The notes beneath the pieces were generated by a model. The model did no database searches and was not told the DNA's origin. It saw only the letters and a program-made list of their open reading frames with translations. From Calditrichota bacterium (lineage in GTDB: Bacteria > Calditrichota > Calditrichia > RBG-13-44-9 > J075), in contig RFIL01000437.1 of assembly GCA_003695285.1 (NCBI GenBank), positions 1 through 6,631 of the forward strand: a stretch of DNA of 6,631 nt, read 5' to 3'. Position 1 is the stretch's first letter; each line of letters opens with the position of its first letter. Both the position numbers and the translations under genes were made by a program. Below, piece by piece: positions 1 to 5,617 of the stretch.

Positions 1-50
1 GGTGTTAATTTAATAAAAAACAATTGAATACCCTACTGGCGAGGAATGGA

Positions 51-107
51 TTAGGGGGCTCTGTTTACCTTATACAACAAAATATATCTTGCAAAGAATA
101 CCCCTAA
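51..107. repeat. 7-bp inverted repeat upstream of the accB promoter
   Basis: TTAGGGG at 51-57 and CCCCTAA at 101-107 are perfect reverse complements separated by 43 nt. The right arm lies inside the spacer of the proposed accB promoter (between the -35 box at 89-94 and the -10 box at 112-117). A protein bound to both arms could therefore control the acc operon. The arms are short and a chance match in AT-rich DNA is quite possible. Otherwise 1-153 holds no open reading frame that I can support; every forward frame is closed by stops soon after position 1. Confidence 0.2.
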
Positions 108-117
108 AGGTTATATT
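89..117 (+). promoter_or_regulatory. Sigma-70-type promoter of the accB-accC-gcvH operon
   Basis: TTGCAA (89-94) and TATATT (112-117) are separated by exactly 17 nt, matching 4 of 6 and 5 of 6 bases of the TTGACA/TATAAT consensus. Transcription would start near 124, giving a 5' leader of about 30 nt before accB. The 11 bases at 109-119 around the -10 box recur exactly around the -10 box of the second promoter in this window (2685-2695), which supports both calls. AT-rich DNA yields such matches by chance, so this is a prediction. Confidence 0.45.
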
Positions 118-153
118 TTTCAGTCTTAAATAAACTTCACTTCTGGAGGTGAA

Positions 154-648
154 ATGGATATACAATCAATAAAACAGCTCATTAAAATTGTGGAAAAAAG
201 CGACATTGATGAACTGGAACTTATTGAAGAAGGAAAGAAAATCCGAATCAGTAAAAATAGTAAAGGTGCCGCTTCACAGGTCGTGGTAAATGGAAGTGGT
301 CTGCCTCAATATAGCGCACCAGCACCGCCACCTCCACCCCAAGCGCCAGCTACTGCCCCTGATGTGGAAACAGAAGCAGAAAAAAAAGCTGTATCTGAAA
401 GTGAAAAATATTATGAAGTACGTTCCCCAATGGTGGGCACTTTTTATCGTGCCCCGGCTCCTGATGCTGACCCATACGTGGAAGTCGGCGATGTGGTCTC
501 CGTGGGAACTACCCTTTGTATCATTGAAGCAATGAAGTTAATGAATGAAATTCAGTCAGAATACAATGGTCGTATTGCTAAAATCCTGGTTGAAAACGCT
601 CAACCGGTGGAATACAATCAGGTCCTATTTTTAATTGAAAAGGTATGA
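154..648 (+). CDS. accB: Acetyl-CoA carboxylase biotin carboxyl carrier protein (BCCP)
   Basis: This is the cytosolic carrier subunit of bacterial acetyl-CoA carboxylase. Its biotin is carboxylated by AccC and then donates the carboxyl group to acetyl-CoA at the AccA/AccD carboxyltransferase, making malonyl-CoA for fatty acid synthesis. The N-terminal segment (residues 1-34) is the typical BCCP helix-strand region, with DIDELEL at 18-24. A Pro/Ala-rich flexible linker follows (about 52-69, including a run of five prolines). The C-terminal biotinyl domain (about 86-164) has the thumb-type segment SPMVGTFYRAPAP at 91-103 and the biotinylation motif EAMKLM, with the acceptor lysine at K128. The length of 164 aa is normal for the family. 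The ATG at 154 follows a near-perfect Shine-Dalgarno GGAGGTGA (145-152). accC lies 50 nt downstream. accA and accD are not in the window. Confidence 0.97.
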   Translation: MDIQSIKQLIKIVEKSDIDELELIEEGKKIRISKNSKGAASQVVVNGSGLPQYSAPAPPPPPQAPATAPDVETEAEKKAVSESEKYYEVRSPMVGTFYRAPAPDADPYVEVGDVVSVGTTLCIIEAMKLMNEIQSEYNGRIAKILVENAQPVEYNQVLFLIEKV

Positions 649-698
649 TTCCAGCAGCACTCCTTGAACTACATCCGACGGAATGGAGGAAGTAAAGC

Positions 699-2069
699 GT
701 GTTTTCCAAGATACTGATTGCGAATCGCGGTGAAATTGCACTTCGCATTATCCGAGCTTGTAAGGAGATTGGAGTAAAAACCGTAGCTGTTTATTCAACT
801 CAGGATGAAACGGCCTCCCACACCATCTTTGCTGATGAAAGTGTTTGCATTGGCCCTCCGGAAAGCTCTAAAAGCTATTTAAATAAAGCTCAGATAATCG
901 CTGCCGCAGAAATCACCGGTGCTGATGCCATCCATCCGGGCTATGGTTTTCTGGCAGAGAATGCTGAATTTGCTGAAATGTGCGCCACCTGCGGAATTAC
1001 CTTTATTGGCCCCACAGCCGAAGTCATCCGAAAGATGGGGGATAAAGCGGTTGCCAAAGAAACCATGAAAAAGGCCGGTGTCCCGGTTGTTCCCGGTAGT
1101 GATGGTGTGGTGGACACTGAAGAAGAGGCATTACGGGTGGCTTCCGAGATTGGTTATCCTGTGATTTTAAAAGCGGTTGCCGGAGGGGGAGGCAAGGGGA
1201 TGCGTATCGTTCGCACTGAACAGGACCTCTCCAACAATTTTATAATGGCCAGAGCAGAGGCAGATGCCTCCTTTGGGAATCCCGATTTATATATCGAAAA
1301 ATATATCGAAAGCCCCCGCCATATTGAAATTCAGCTTCTGGCAGACAATTATGGCAATATCATTCATCTGGGGGAACGAGAGTGTTCCATTCAACGGCGT
1401 CACCAAAAATTGATTGAAGAAGCACCCTCACCGGTGGTAAATGCTCAATTGCGCAAGAAGATGGGGGCTGCCGCTGTTGCCGGCGCCAGAAGTGTCAACT
1501 ACAACAGTGTTGGTACTATTGAGTTTTTAATGGATCCTGAGGGAAATTTTTATTTTATGGAGATGAACACTCGGATCCAGGTTGAGCATCCGGTTACGGA
1601 GATGGTGACCAACGTCGATTTAATCAAAGAACAAATCTGGGCAGCAGCCGGAGAAAAACTTCGTATCAAACAGAGTGAAATATCCCTCCGGGGACATGCT
1701 ATTGAATGCCGTATCAATGCAGAAGACCCGGCAAACAATTTTATGCCCTCACCGGGAATGATTAACAATCTCCACTTACCCGGTGGACCGGGGATTCGGG
1801 TGGATACTCACATTTACAATTCCTATCAGGTGCCTCCTTTTTACGATTCATTAATTGCGAAACTGATTGTTGTCGCCCGTAACCGGGTAGAAGCCATACG
1901 GAGATTAAACCGCGCTCTCGATGAATTTGTGGTGGAAGGTATCAAAACAACCATCCCCTTTCATAAATTTGTAATCAATACCCCGGAGTTCAAATCCGGG
2001 GAATATGATACCCACTTTTTAGAAGAAATTTACGATACAGCCAAAGAAGAACTTGTTGTTGAACCTTAA
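699..2069 (+). CDS. accC: Acetyl-CoA carboxylase, biotin carboxylase subunit
   Basis: This ATP-grasp enzyme carboxylates the biotin on AccB using ATP and bicarbonate, the first half-reaction of acetyl-CoA carboxylase. The N-terminal biotin carboxylase domain starts with KILIANRGEIALRI. The ATP-grasp core has K116 (MGDK), K158, and the glycine-rich loop AGGGGKGMRIV (161-171). Catalytic and metal residues fall at E275, E288, N290 and R292 in the stretch MEMNTRIQVEHP, and R338 lies in ECRIN. Several of these coincide in number with the E. coli enzyme. The C-terminal biotin carboxylase domain covers about 334-445. At 456 aa it is full length. Translation starts at a GTG (699), placed 8 nt after GGAGGA (685-690), and this start gives the family's usual MFSKILIANRGE beginning. 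The gene sits 50 nt after accB and 17 nt before gcvH, so the three are very probably one transcript. No key residue is missing. Confidence 0.97.
   Translation: MFSKILIANRGEIALRIIRACKEIGVKTVAVYSTQDETASHTIFADESVCIGPPESSKSYLNKAQIIAAAEITGADAIHPGYGFLAENAEFAEMCATCGITFIGPTAEVIRKMGDKAVAKETMKKAGVPVVPGSDGVVDTEEEALRVASEIGYPVILKAVAGGGGKGMRIVRTEQDLSNNFIMARAEADASFGNPDLYIEKYIESPRHIEIQLLADNYGNIIHLGERECSIQRRHQKLIEEAPSPVVNAQLRKKMGAAAVAGARSVNYNSVGTIEFLMDPEGNFYFMEMNTRIQVEHPVTEMVTNVDLIKEQIWAAAGEKLRIKQSEISLRGHAIECRINAEDPANNFMPSPGMINNLHLPGGPGIRVDTHIYNSYQVPPFYDSLIAKLIVVARNRVEAIRRLNRALDEFVVEGIKTTIPFHKFVINTPEFKSGEYDTHFLEEIYDTAKEELVVEP
1981..2001 (+). repeat. GC-rich hairpin inside the 3' end of accC
   Basis: CCCCGGA (1981-1987) and TCCGGGG (1995-2001) form a perfect 7-bp stem with a 7-nt loop. 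It lies within the accC reading frame, 86 nt before the gcvH start, in otherwise AT-richer sequence. It could act as a processing or stability element between accC and gcvH in the shared mRNA, or it may simply reflect codons for NTPEFKSGE. The function is unproven. Confidence 0.3.
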
Positions 2070-2086
2070 TTAACCAGGAGATTGAT

Positions 2087-2497
2087 ATGAATGTACCGGA
2101 AAACTTACTTTACACCCGAGAACACGAATGGGCTCGACTGGAAGGTGATGTAGCTACCGTTGGTATTACAGACTATGCTCAGGACAAATTAGGTGATATT
2201 GTTTTCGTTGAACTCCCGGAGGTCGGAACTGAGGTGCATCAAGTGGTGGAGGCTGATGAAAATTCAGAAGGATTTGGAACGATTGAGGCCGTAAAAGCCG
2301 TGGCAGACCTTTATGCTCCATTTAGCGGAGAAGTTATCGAAGTTAATGAAGCACTTGATGGAGCACCGGAGAAAGTGAATGAAGATCCCTACGGGGAAGG
2401 TTGGATGATTAAAATTAAAATTTCCAATCCAGCTGAAAAAGAGAACTTGTTAACTCCTGAAGCCTATCGTGAGCTGATTGAAAATGAAGCAGAATAA
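2087..2497 (+). CDS. gcvH: Glycine cleavage system H protein (lipoyl carrier)
   Basis: GcvH carries a lipoyl group on a lysine and shuttles the aminomethyl intermediate between the P, T and L proteins of glycine cleavage. In some bacteria it also serves in lipoate assembly and relay. The family hallmarks are all visible: YTREHEWARLEGD (9-21), VGITDYAQDKLGDIVFVELP (25-44), the lipoyl hairpin GTIEAVKAVADLYAPFSGEV with acceptor K70, and VNEDPYGEGWMIKI (98-110). At 136 aa it is a little longer than the usual 125-131, because about 7 acidic residues are added (around residues 53-61) just before the lipoyl hairpin. ATG 2087 follows AGGAG (2076-2080) by 6 nt. The gene is the last of the accB-accC-gcvH unit. 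gcvT and gcvP are not in the window, so whether it serves glycine cleavage, lipoate metabolism or both cannot be told here. Confidence 0.95.
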   Translation: MNVPENLLYTREHEWARLEGDVATVGITDYAQDKLGDIVFVELPEVGTEVHQVVEADENSEGFGTIEAVKAVADLYAPFSGEVIEVNEALDGAPEKVNEDPYGEGWMIKIKISNPAEKENLLTPEAYRELIENEAE

Positions 2498-2525
2498 GTA
2501 GCACTCATTTGAAATAATCTGTTTT

Positions 2526-2557
2526 GGGTAAATTCTGTGTTTGAATAGAATTTACCC
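2526..2557 (+). terminator. Stem-loop after gcvH, possible weak terminator
   Basis: GGGTAAATTCT (2526-2536) and AGAATTTACCC (2547-2557) form a perfect 11-bp stem with a 10-nt loop, starting 28 nt after the gcvH stop. The stem is GC-rich only at its base. It is followed by CCCTTAATAAC rather than a T-tract, so on its own it is not a classical intrinsic terminator. It may protect the 3' end of the mRNA or act together with the stronger hairpin at 2613-2666. Confidence 0.5.
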
Positions 2558-2612
2558 CCCTTAATAACTGGAAATGGCAGGGTGGGCGATTAACATGATT
2601 GGTATAACGAAT

Positions 2613-2666
2613 AAATCCCGGTAACTCGTAAACATTGGTTTTACGGTGGTATCGGGATTTTGTTTT
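2613..2666 (+). terminator. Rho-independent terminator of the acc-gcvH operon
   Basis: AAATCCCGGTA (2613-2623) pairs with TATCGGGATTT (2650-2660) over 11 bp with one G-U. After an asymmetric internal loop, a second stem CGTAAA (2627-2632)/TTTACG (2640-2645) is closed by a 7-nt loop. The 3' side runs into TTTTGTTTT (2658-2666), a T-rich tail as expected for intrinsic termination on the + strand. The hairpin ends the gcvH transcript just before the next promoter. An extended -10-like TGGTATAAC lies at 2600-2608, directly upstream, so a short separate RNA ending here cannot be excluded. Confidence 0.65.
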
Positions 2667-2693
2667 GAGTATTGGGTTTCCAATGGTTATATT
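2665..2693 (+). promoter_or_regulatory. Sigma-70-type promoter of the signalling gene cluster
   Basis: TTGAGT (2665-2670) and TATATT (2688-2693) are spaced by 17 nt and match 4 of 6 and 5 of 6 consensus bases. The -35 box overlaps the last T residues of the preceding terminator, so one operon ends where the next begins. The 11 bases at 2685-2695 are identical to those around the accB -10 box (109-119). Predicted start of transcription is about 2700. Confidence 0.45.
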
Positions 2694-2699
2694 TTATGA

Positions 2700-2812
2700 G
2701 AGCATCAGGAAATATAAATTAACTAAAAAGATTTTTGTGATGGATTTTTATTTCAGAAGAAGCCATCACTTCAGTTCACTGGAGAGGGATTCAAACTTCA
2801 AAGTTGGCAGCC
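2700..2812 (+). promoter_or_regulatory. Long structured 5' leader of the response regulator gene
   Basis: About 110 nt separate the predicted transcription start from the ATG at 2813. A perfect 7-bp stem GTGATGG (2737-2743)/CCATCAC (2763-2769) closes a 19-nt loop. The only strong Shine-Dalgarno-like run, GGAGAGGG (2781-2788), is 24 nt before the ATG, too far for ordinary use. Between them lies a small palindrome AACTT (2794-2798)/AAGTT (2801-2805) that, if folded, would shorten the effective spacing to roughly 10 nt. I recognise no known riboswitch class. The whole gene-free stretch 2498-2812 thus holds two terminator-like hairpins, one promoter and this leader. Confidence 0.35.
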
Positions 2813-3835
2813 ATGACGAAGGTATTGATAGTTGATGATAATCCGGACATGCTTGAGACACTTGAGCATTTGTTTACTTTTTACCATTTCTCTGTATCCA
2901 AAGCAGCGAATGGGAAAGAGGCACTGGAAAAAGTCGAAGAAGATTCGCCTGATATTATCATCCTGGACGCTTTAATGCCTGTGATGAATGGTTTTGAAAC
3001 CTGTAAAAAACTTAAAGAGAATCCTCGTACCAGGGATATCCCGGTTATTTTTCTCTCAGCCAACTATACTGAAGATGCCCATCGTTTGCAGGGGTTCGAC
3101 CTCGGAGCGGATGAGTATATGTTAAAGCCCTTTAATATAAAGGAATTAATTTCCAGAGTACACACTCTGTTGGATAAGAAAAAGGTAATAGAGAGTATTC
3201 GTGGGGATAATCTGGAGCGAATTCGAGGACAGGTTCTGTATCCAACGACCTCCGAAGAAGTTAAAAAAGTGCGTAAGGAGAAGGTCGACACCGATCTGGT
3301 AGATGCCCTTTCTGGCATTTATAACCGGAAGTGCTTCCAAAAACGGCTTCGGGAGTGGGTGGAGGTTGCCGTAAAAGAAGGAAGAGAATTAAGTCTTGCC
3401 CTTCTGGATGTTGATTTTTTTCAAAAAGTTAACGAAATTTATGGGGAGCACACTGGGGATTACGTTTTAATTAAGCTTGCTAATGTATTATTACACAATA
3501 CACGCTTTAATGATATTGTTTTTCGCCTGGAAGACAATACCTTTGCGGTCATTATGCCTGATTTGACAGAGAGTACTGCATTTTACGAGGCAGAAAAAAT
3601 TCGCAGTGCGGTAGCTGCAACGGATTTCTTTGATCAGGATTTCTTTGAGTTGAAACGGTTAACAGGGTATCGTCGACAGGAAAGTAGAAAATTAACGGTA
3701 AGTATTGGAGTCGCTGAGTATCAGGAATTGATAACGGATCAGGAATTGTATCAAAGAAGTTTTCTGGCTTTACAGGAAGCTAAATCTCATGGAAAAAATG
3801 TAACGGTTAAGTACTCTCAATTAAAAGACGATTAA
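2813..3835 (+). CDS. Response regulator with degenerate GGDEF domain, probable c-di-GMP receptor
   Basis: This cytosolic two-domain regulator is 340 aa from the chosen ATG. The receiver domain (1-121) is complete: acidic pair D8/D9, phosphoacceptor D52 (ILDALMP), S82 and K105 (LKPF). A linker (about 122-162) leads to a GGDEF-fold domain (about 163-335) opening with DALSGIYNRKCF. Metal ligand D199 (DVDFF) and the N207/G215-D216 substrate positions remain. However, the signature is EDNTF (240-244) in place of GGDEF/GGEEF, and the usual DxDHFK lysine is Q204. Diguanylate cyclase activity is therefore unlikely. The RxxD inhibitory-site motif is kept as R231-F-N-D234, nine residues upstream in the usual register, which points to c-di-GMP binding. 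The C-terminal part has an extension (about 270-293) before LTVSIGVAEY. ATG 2813 was preferred to TTG 2804 because it gives the normal MTKVLIVDDN receiver start; neither start has a good ribosome site. A PATAN-type response regulator follows 56 nt downstream and no kinase gene is visible. Confidence 0.9.
   Translation: MTKVLIVDDNPDMLETLEHLFTFYHFSVSKAANGKEALEKVEEDSPDIIILDALMPVMNGFETCKKLKENPRTRDIPVIFLSANYTEDAHRLQGFDLGADEYMLKPFNIKELISRVHTLLDKKKVIESIRGDNLERIRGQVLYPTTSEEVKKVRKEKVDTDLVDALSGIYNRKCFQKRLREWVEVAVKEGRELSLALLDVDFFQKVNEIYGEHTGDYVLIKLANVLLHNTRFNDIVFRLEDNTFAVIMPDLTESTAFYEAEKIRSAVAATDFFDQDFFELKRLTGYRRQESRKLTVSIGVAEYQELITDQELYQRSFLALQEAKSHGKNVTVKYSQLKDD
3622..3651 (+). repeat. In-frame 15-bp tandem duplication in the GGDEF-like gene
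   Basis: The 12-mer GGATTTCTTTGA occurs at 3622-3633 and again at 3637-3648, a period of 15 nt, and so keeps the reading frame. It encodes DFFDQ followed by DFFEL (residues 271-280). This lies in the extension that precedes the conserved LTVSIG strand, so part of that extension may have arisen by duplication. Confidence 0.6.
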
Positions 3836-3891
3836 AACTGTATTGAGAAGTTTATGTATCATTAAAAGGTAGACGAAACCCGAGAAGCCCT

Positions 3892-4617
3892 ATGAAAAAA
3901 ATATTAATCGTCGATGACAACAAACATGTGTTAAAACTGCTGCGAATCAGCCTGGAAAAGGCAGGATATGAAGTCTATGAAGCGACCAATGGTGACGAGG
4001 GATTAAAAAAGGCTCAGGAAGTGTTACCGGATCTCATTATCTCCGATGTGATGATGCCTACCACCGACGGGATTGAGTTTTGCTGGATGATCCGGGAAAA
4101 TTCCCCGATCCCGATGGTACCCTTCATCTTTCTTACCAGTTTGGAAGATCAGGAAATGGAGATACGTGGTTTCCGGGCCGGGGCAGATGAATACCTTATT
4201 AAACCGGTGGATCGGGCAGTTCTCTTAGAAAAGGTTGAAACTTTGTTGGAACGGGCAAATCGGGTTAAAACAATTGATAGTGGAACCTCTGAACAGGTAT
4301 CTGGATTTGAAGGGAATTTAGCGGATTTAACATTAGCCGAAGTCATACAGCTGCTAAATCTCAATCAGCGTAGTGGGGTATTAACCGTTGAAGCAGAGGA
4401 AGAGGGGGAGATAGTCTTTTCCAACGGACAGATGATCTATGGTAAATATGGAGATTTAACCGGGGAAGAAGCGATTTATAAAGTTGTTCCTCAAAAGCAG
4501 GGTTCATTCCGTTTTGAACCGGGCGAAAAAGAGGTTGAAAGAAATATACATGGCTCTACAATGAATGTGTTGATTGAGGCGTGTCGTCTTGCTGATGAAG
4601 GGAATATCTCGGAATAG
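3892..4617 (+). CDS. Response regulator with DUF4388 (PATAN) output domain
   Basis: This 241-aa cytosolic protein has a complete receiver domain (1-122): D8/D9, phosphoacceptor D52 (ISDVMMP), T82 and K104 (IKPV). After a short linker comes a PATAN/DUF4388 domain from about residue 138 to 236. It is recognised by FEGNLADLTLAEVIQLLNLN, the following RSGVLTVE and GEIVFSNGQMIYGKYGDLTGEEAIY, and GSFRFEPGE. PATAN domains are thought to mediate protein-protein contacts rather than DNA binding, and PATAN-receiver proteins act on type IV pilus-dependent motility in cyanobacteria. A similar role here is inference only. ATG 3892 has a weak ribosome site (GAGAAG at 3882-3887). The gene is probably cotranscribed with the upstream GGDEF-like regulator (56-nt gap, no terminator or promoter seen). 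Its stop codon is part of the Shine-Dalgarno of the next gene, which suggests translational coupling. Confidence 0.92.
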   Translation: MKKILIVDDNKHVLKLLRISLEKAGYEVYEATNGDEGLKKAQEVLPDLIISDVMMPTTDGIEFCWMIRENSPIPMVPFIFLTSLEDQEMEIRGFRAGADEYLIKPVDRAVLLEKVETLLERANRVKTIDSGTSEQVSGFEGNLADLTLAEVIQLLNLNQRSGVLTVEAEEEGEIVFSNGQMIYGKYGDLTGEEAIYKVVPQKQGSFRFEPGEKEVERNIHGSTMNVLIEACRLADEGNISE

Positions 4618-4624
4618 GAGTTGA

Positions 4625-5581
4625 ATGCCACCCGACTTAATAATTTTTCGAATAAAAAGATCAAATCACGACGTTGGCCCCTCATTGATTCCTCTCGGGA
4701 AGGTGCTTCCCCTTCTCATTTTCTTTTTATCCCTGATGTTTTTAACTGTCACTGCACAGAATATTTCCCCGACATCCAGCGAAATTCATCTCATCTACAC
4801 GGGTAATATAAGTGGAGCTCTGGATGATTGTGGATGTGATGAGGTGCTGGCTGGAGGACTTACGCGGATTTCTACTATCATAAATGAGTTTCGTCAACGT
4901 GAGCAGAATCTGCTGGTGGTGGACGGTGGAGATTTTTTGAACAGTTATTCAACCCCCAGGGCAAACAGAATGGTGATTCGGCTTCTTCCTCACCTCGGTT
5001 ACGATGCATTGAATATCGGAGATCAGGAATTTGTTGAAACCACTGATTTCTGGGAACGGATTGACAAACCGATTGTAAATGCTCTTTCACTGGTTTCAGC
5101 GAATATAAGTTGGGTGGGGTCTCCATCATTACATCCCTATGTGATAAAAAAACTACCCGGTGCACGAATTGCTATTACCGGGTTGGTTGAGAGAGCAGCA
5201 TTCGAATTTATTCAACCCCGGGATATTCAACTCACCCCTGTCAATAAAGCTATGAAACGGATTGAAAGGGTGCTAACTTCATCATCTGATCTGCAGATAG
5301 TTTTATTTCATGGGAACTGGAGTGGCGCCCGTCAACTGGTGGAACATTTTCCCTGGATAGATGTTATTGTGTTATCCCATTCTCAGAAGCAACGGGTGGA
5401 ATCAATAAAAAATACAATCTTAGTGGAATGTGGCTCAGAAGGTGAATATATTGGACATTTACAGATGAAAAAAGAAGTTGATGGTTGGTCGTACACTAAT
5501 GAATTTATCCCGGTTGAGAAACGTATTCATGCAGATGGTGAACTTAAAAAAATTGTTGATAAATTTTATCAGGGGTATTGA
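4625..5581 (+). CDS. Exported UshA-like metallophosphoesterase-fold protein with CGC motif
   Basis: The 318-aa product resembles the N-terminal calcineurin-like domain of UshA/5'-nucleotidases and lacks their C-terminal substrate domain. A basic N-terminus and hydrophobic stretch (about 27-44) ending VTA at 42-44 suggest a Sec signal with cleavage near residue 44; there is no lipobox cysteine. The core opens with LIYTGNISGAL (56-66), followed by CGC (69-71) and GGLTR (77-81), the pattern of a UshA-like subgroup that includes selenoproteins in some bacteria. The metal site is eroded: the usual DxH is N61-I-S63, and GNHE is GDQE (132-135). D103 (GGD), H229 (HG) and H252 (SHSQ) remain. Enzyme activity is uncertain; a periplasmic binding or thiol-redox role is possible. 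ATG 4625 follows AGGAG (4616-4620) by 4 nt, and the gene begins 7 nt after the PATAN regulator, so they are probably coupled. GTG at 4703 is a less likely start. Confidence 0.8.
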   Translation: MPPDLIIFRIKRSNHDVGPSLIPLGKVLPLLIFFLSLMFLTVTAQNISPTSSEIHLIYTGNISGALDDCGCDEVLAGGLTRISTIINEFRQREQNLLVVDGGDFLNSYSTPRANRMVIRLLPHLGYDALNIGDQEFVETTDFWERIDKPIVNALSLVSANISWVGSPSLHPYVIKKLPGARIAITGLVERAAFEFIQPRDIQLTPVNKAMKRIERVLTSSSDLQIVLFHGNWSGARQLVEHFPWIDVIVLSHSQKQRVESIKNTILVECGSEGEYIGHLQMKKEVDGWSYTNEFIPVEKRIHADGELKKIVDKFYQGY

Positions 5582-5617
5582 TATCATAGAGAAATTTTAA
5601 AAGAAACAGGTGCCGTC

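Noticed and set aside
31..56. CCCTA/TAGGG inverted repeat near the window start
   Set aside because: Only 5 bp with a 16-nt loop and no T-tract; indistinguishable from chance.
290..535. Alternative-frame open frame within accB, and the reverse-strand open frames across the window
   Set aside because: They lie within well-supported genes, lack ribosome sites and recognisable domains, and mirror the codon pattern of the true genes.
1289..1311. ATATATCGAAA repeated in accC
   Set aside because: It encodes YIEKYIES, a conserved biotin carboxylase segment, so the repeat follows from the protein sequence.
1981..2001. tRNA T-arm-like hairpin in accC
   Set aside because: The loop resembles TTCAAAT, but the stem is out of register for a T-arm, no other tRNA arms are nearby, and it lies within a conserved coding frame.
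2804..2812. TTG start for the GGDEF-like regulator, adding three residues
   Set aside because: ATG 2813 gives the standard receiver-domain beginning, and the TTG has no better ribosome site.
2498..2812. Glycine or c-di-GMP riboswitch in the intergenic region
   Set aside because: I could not match the conserved cores of either class; only generic hairpins are visible.
2635..2835. 66-aa open frame starting at TTG in the accC-gcvH/regulator gap
   Set aside because: It overlaps the terminator hairpin, the promoter and the start of the regulator gene, lacks a ribosome site and shows no recognisable domain.
4829..4837. Selenocysteine in the UshA-like CGC motif
   Set aside because: Both positions are TGT cysteine codons; there is no in-frame TGA, so this copy is a cysteine form.
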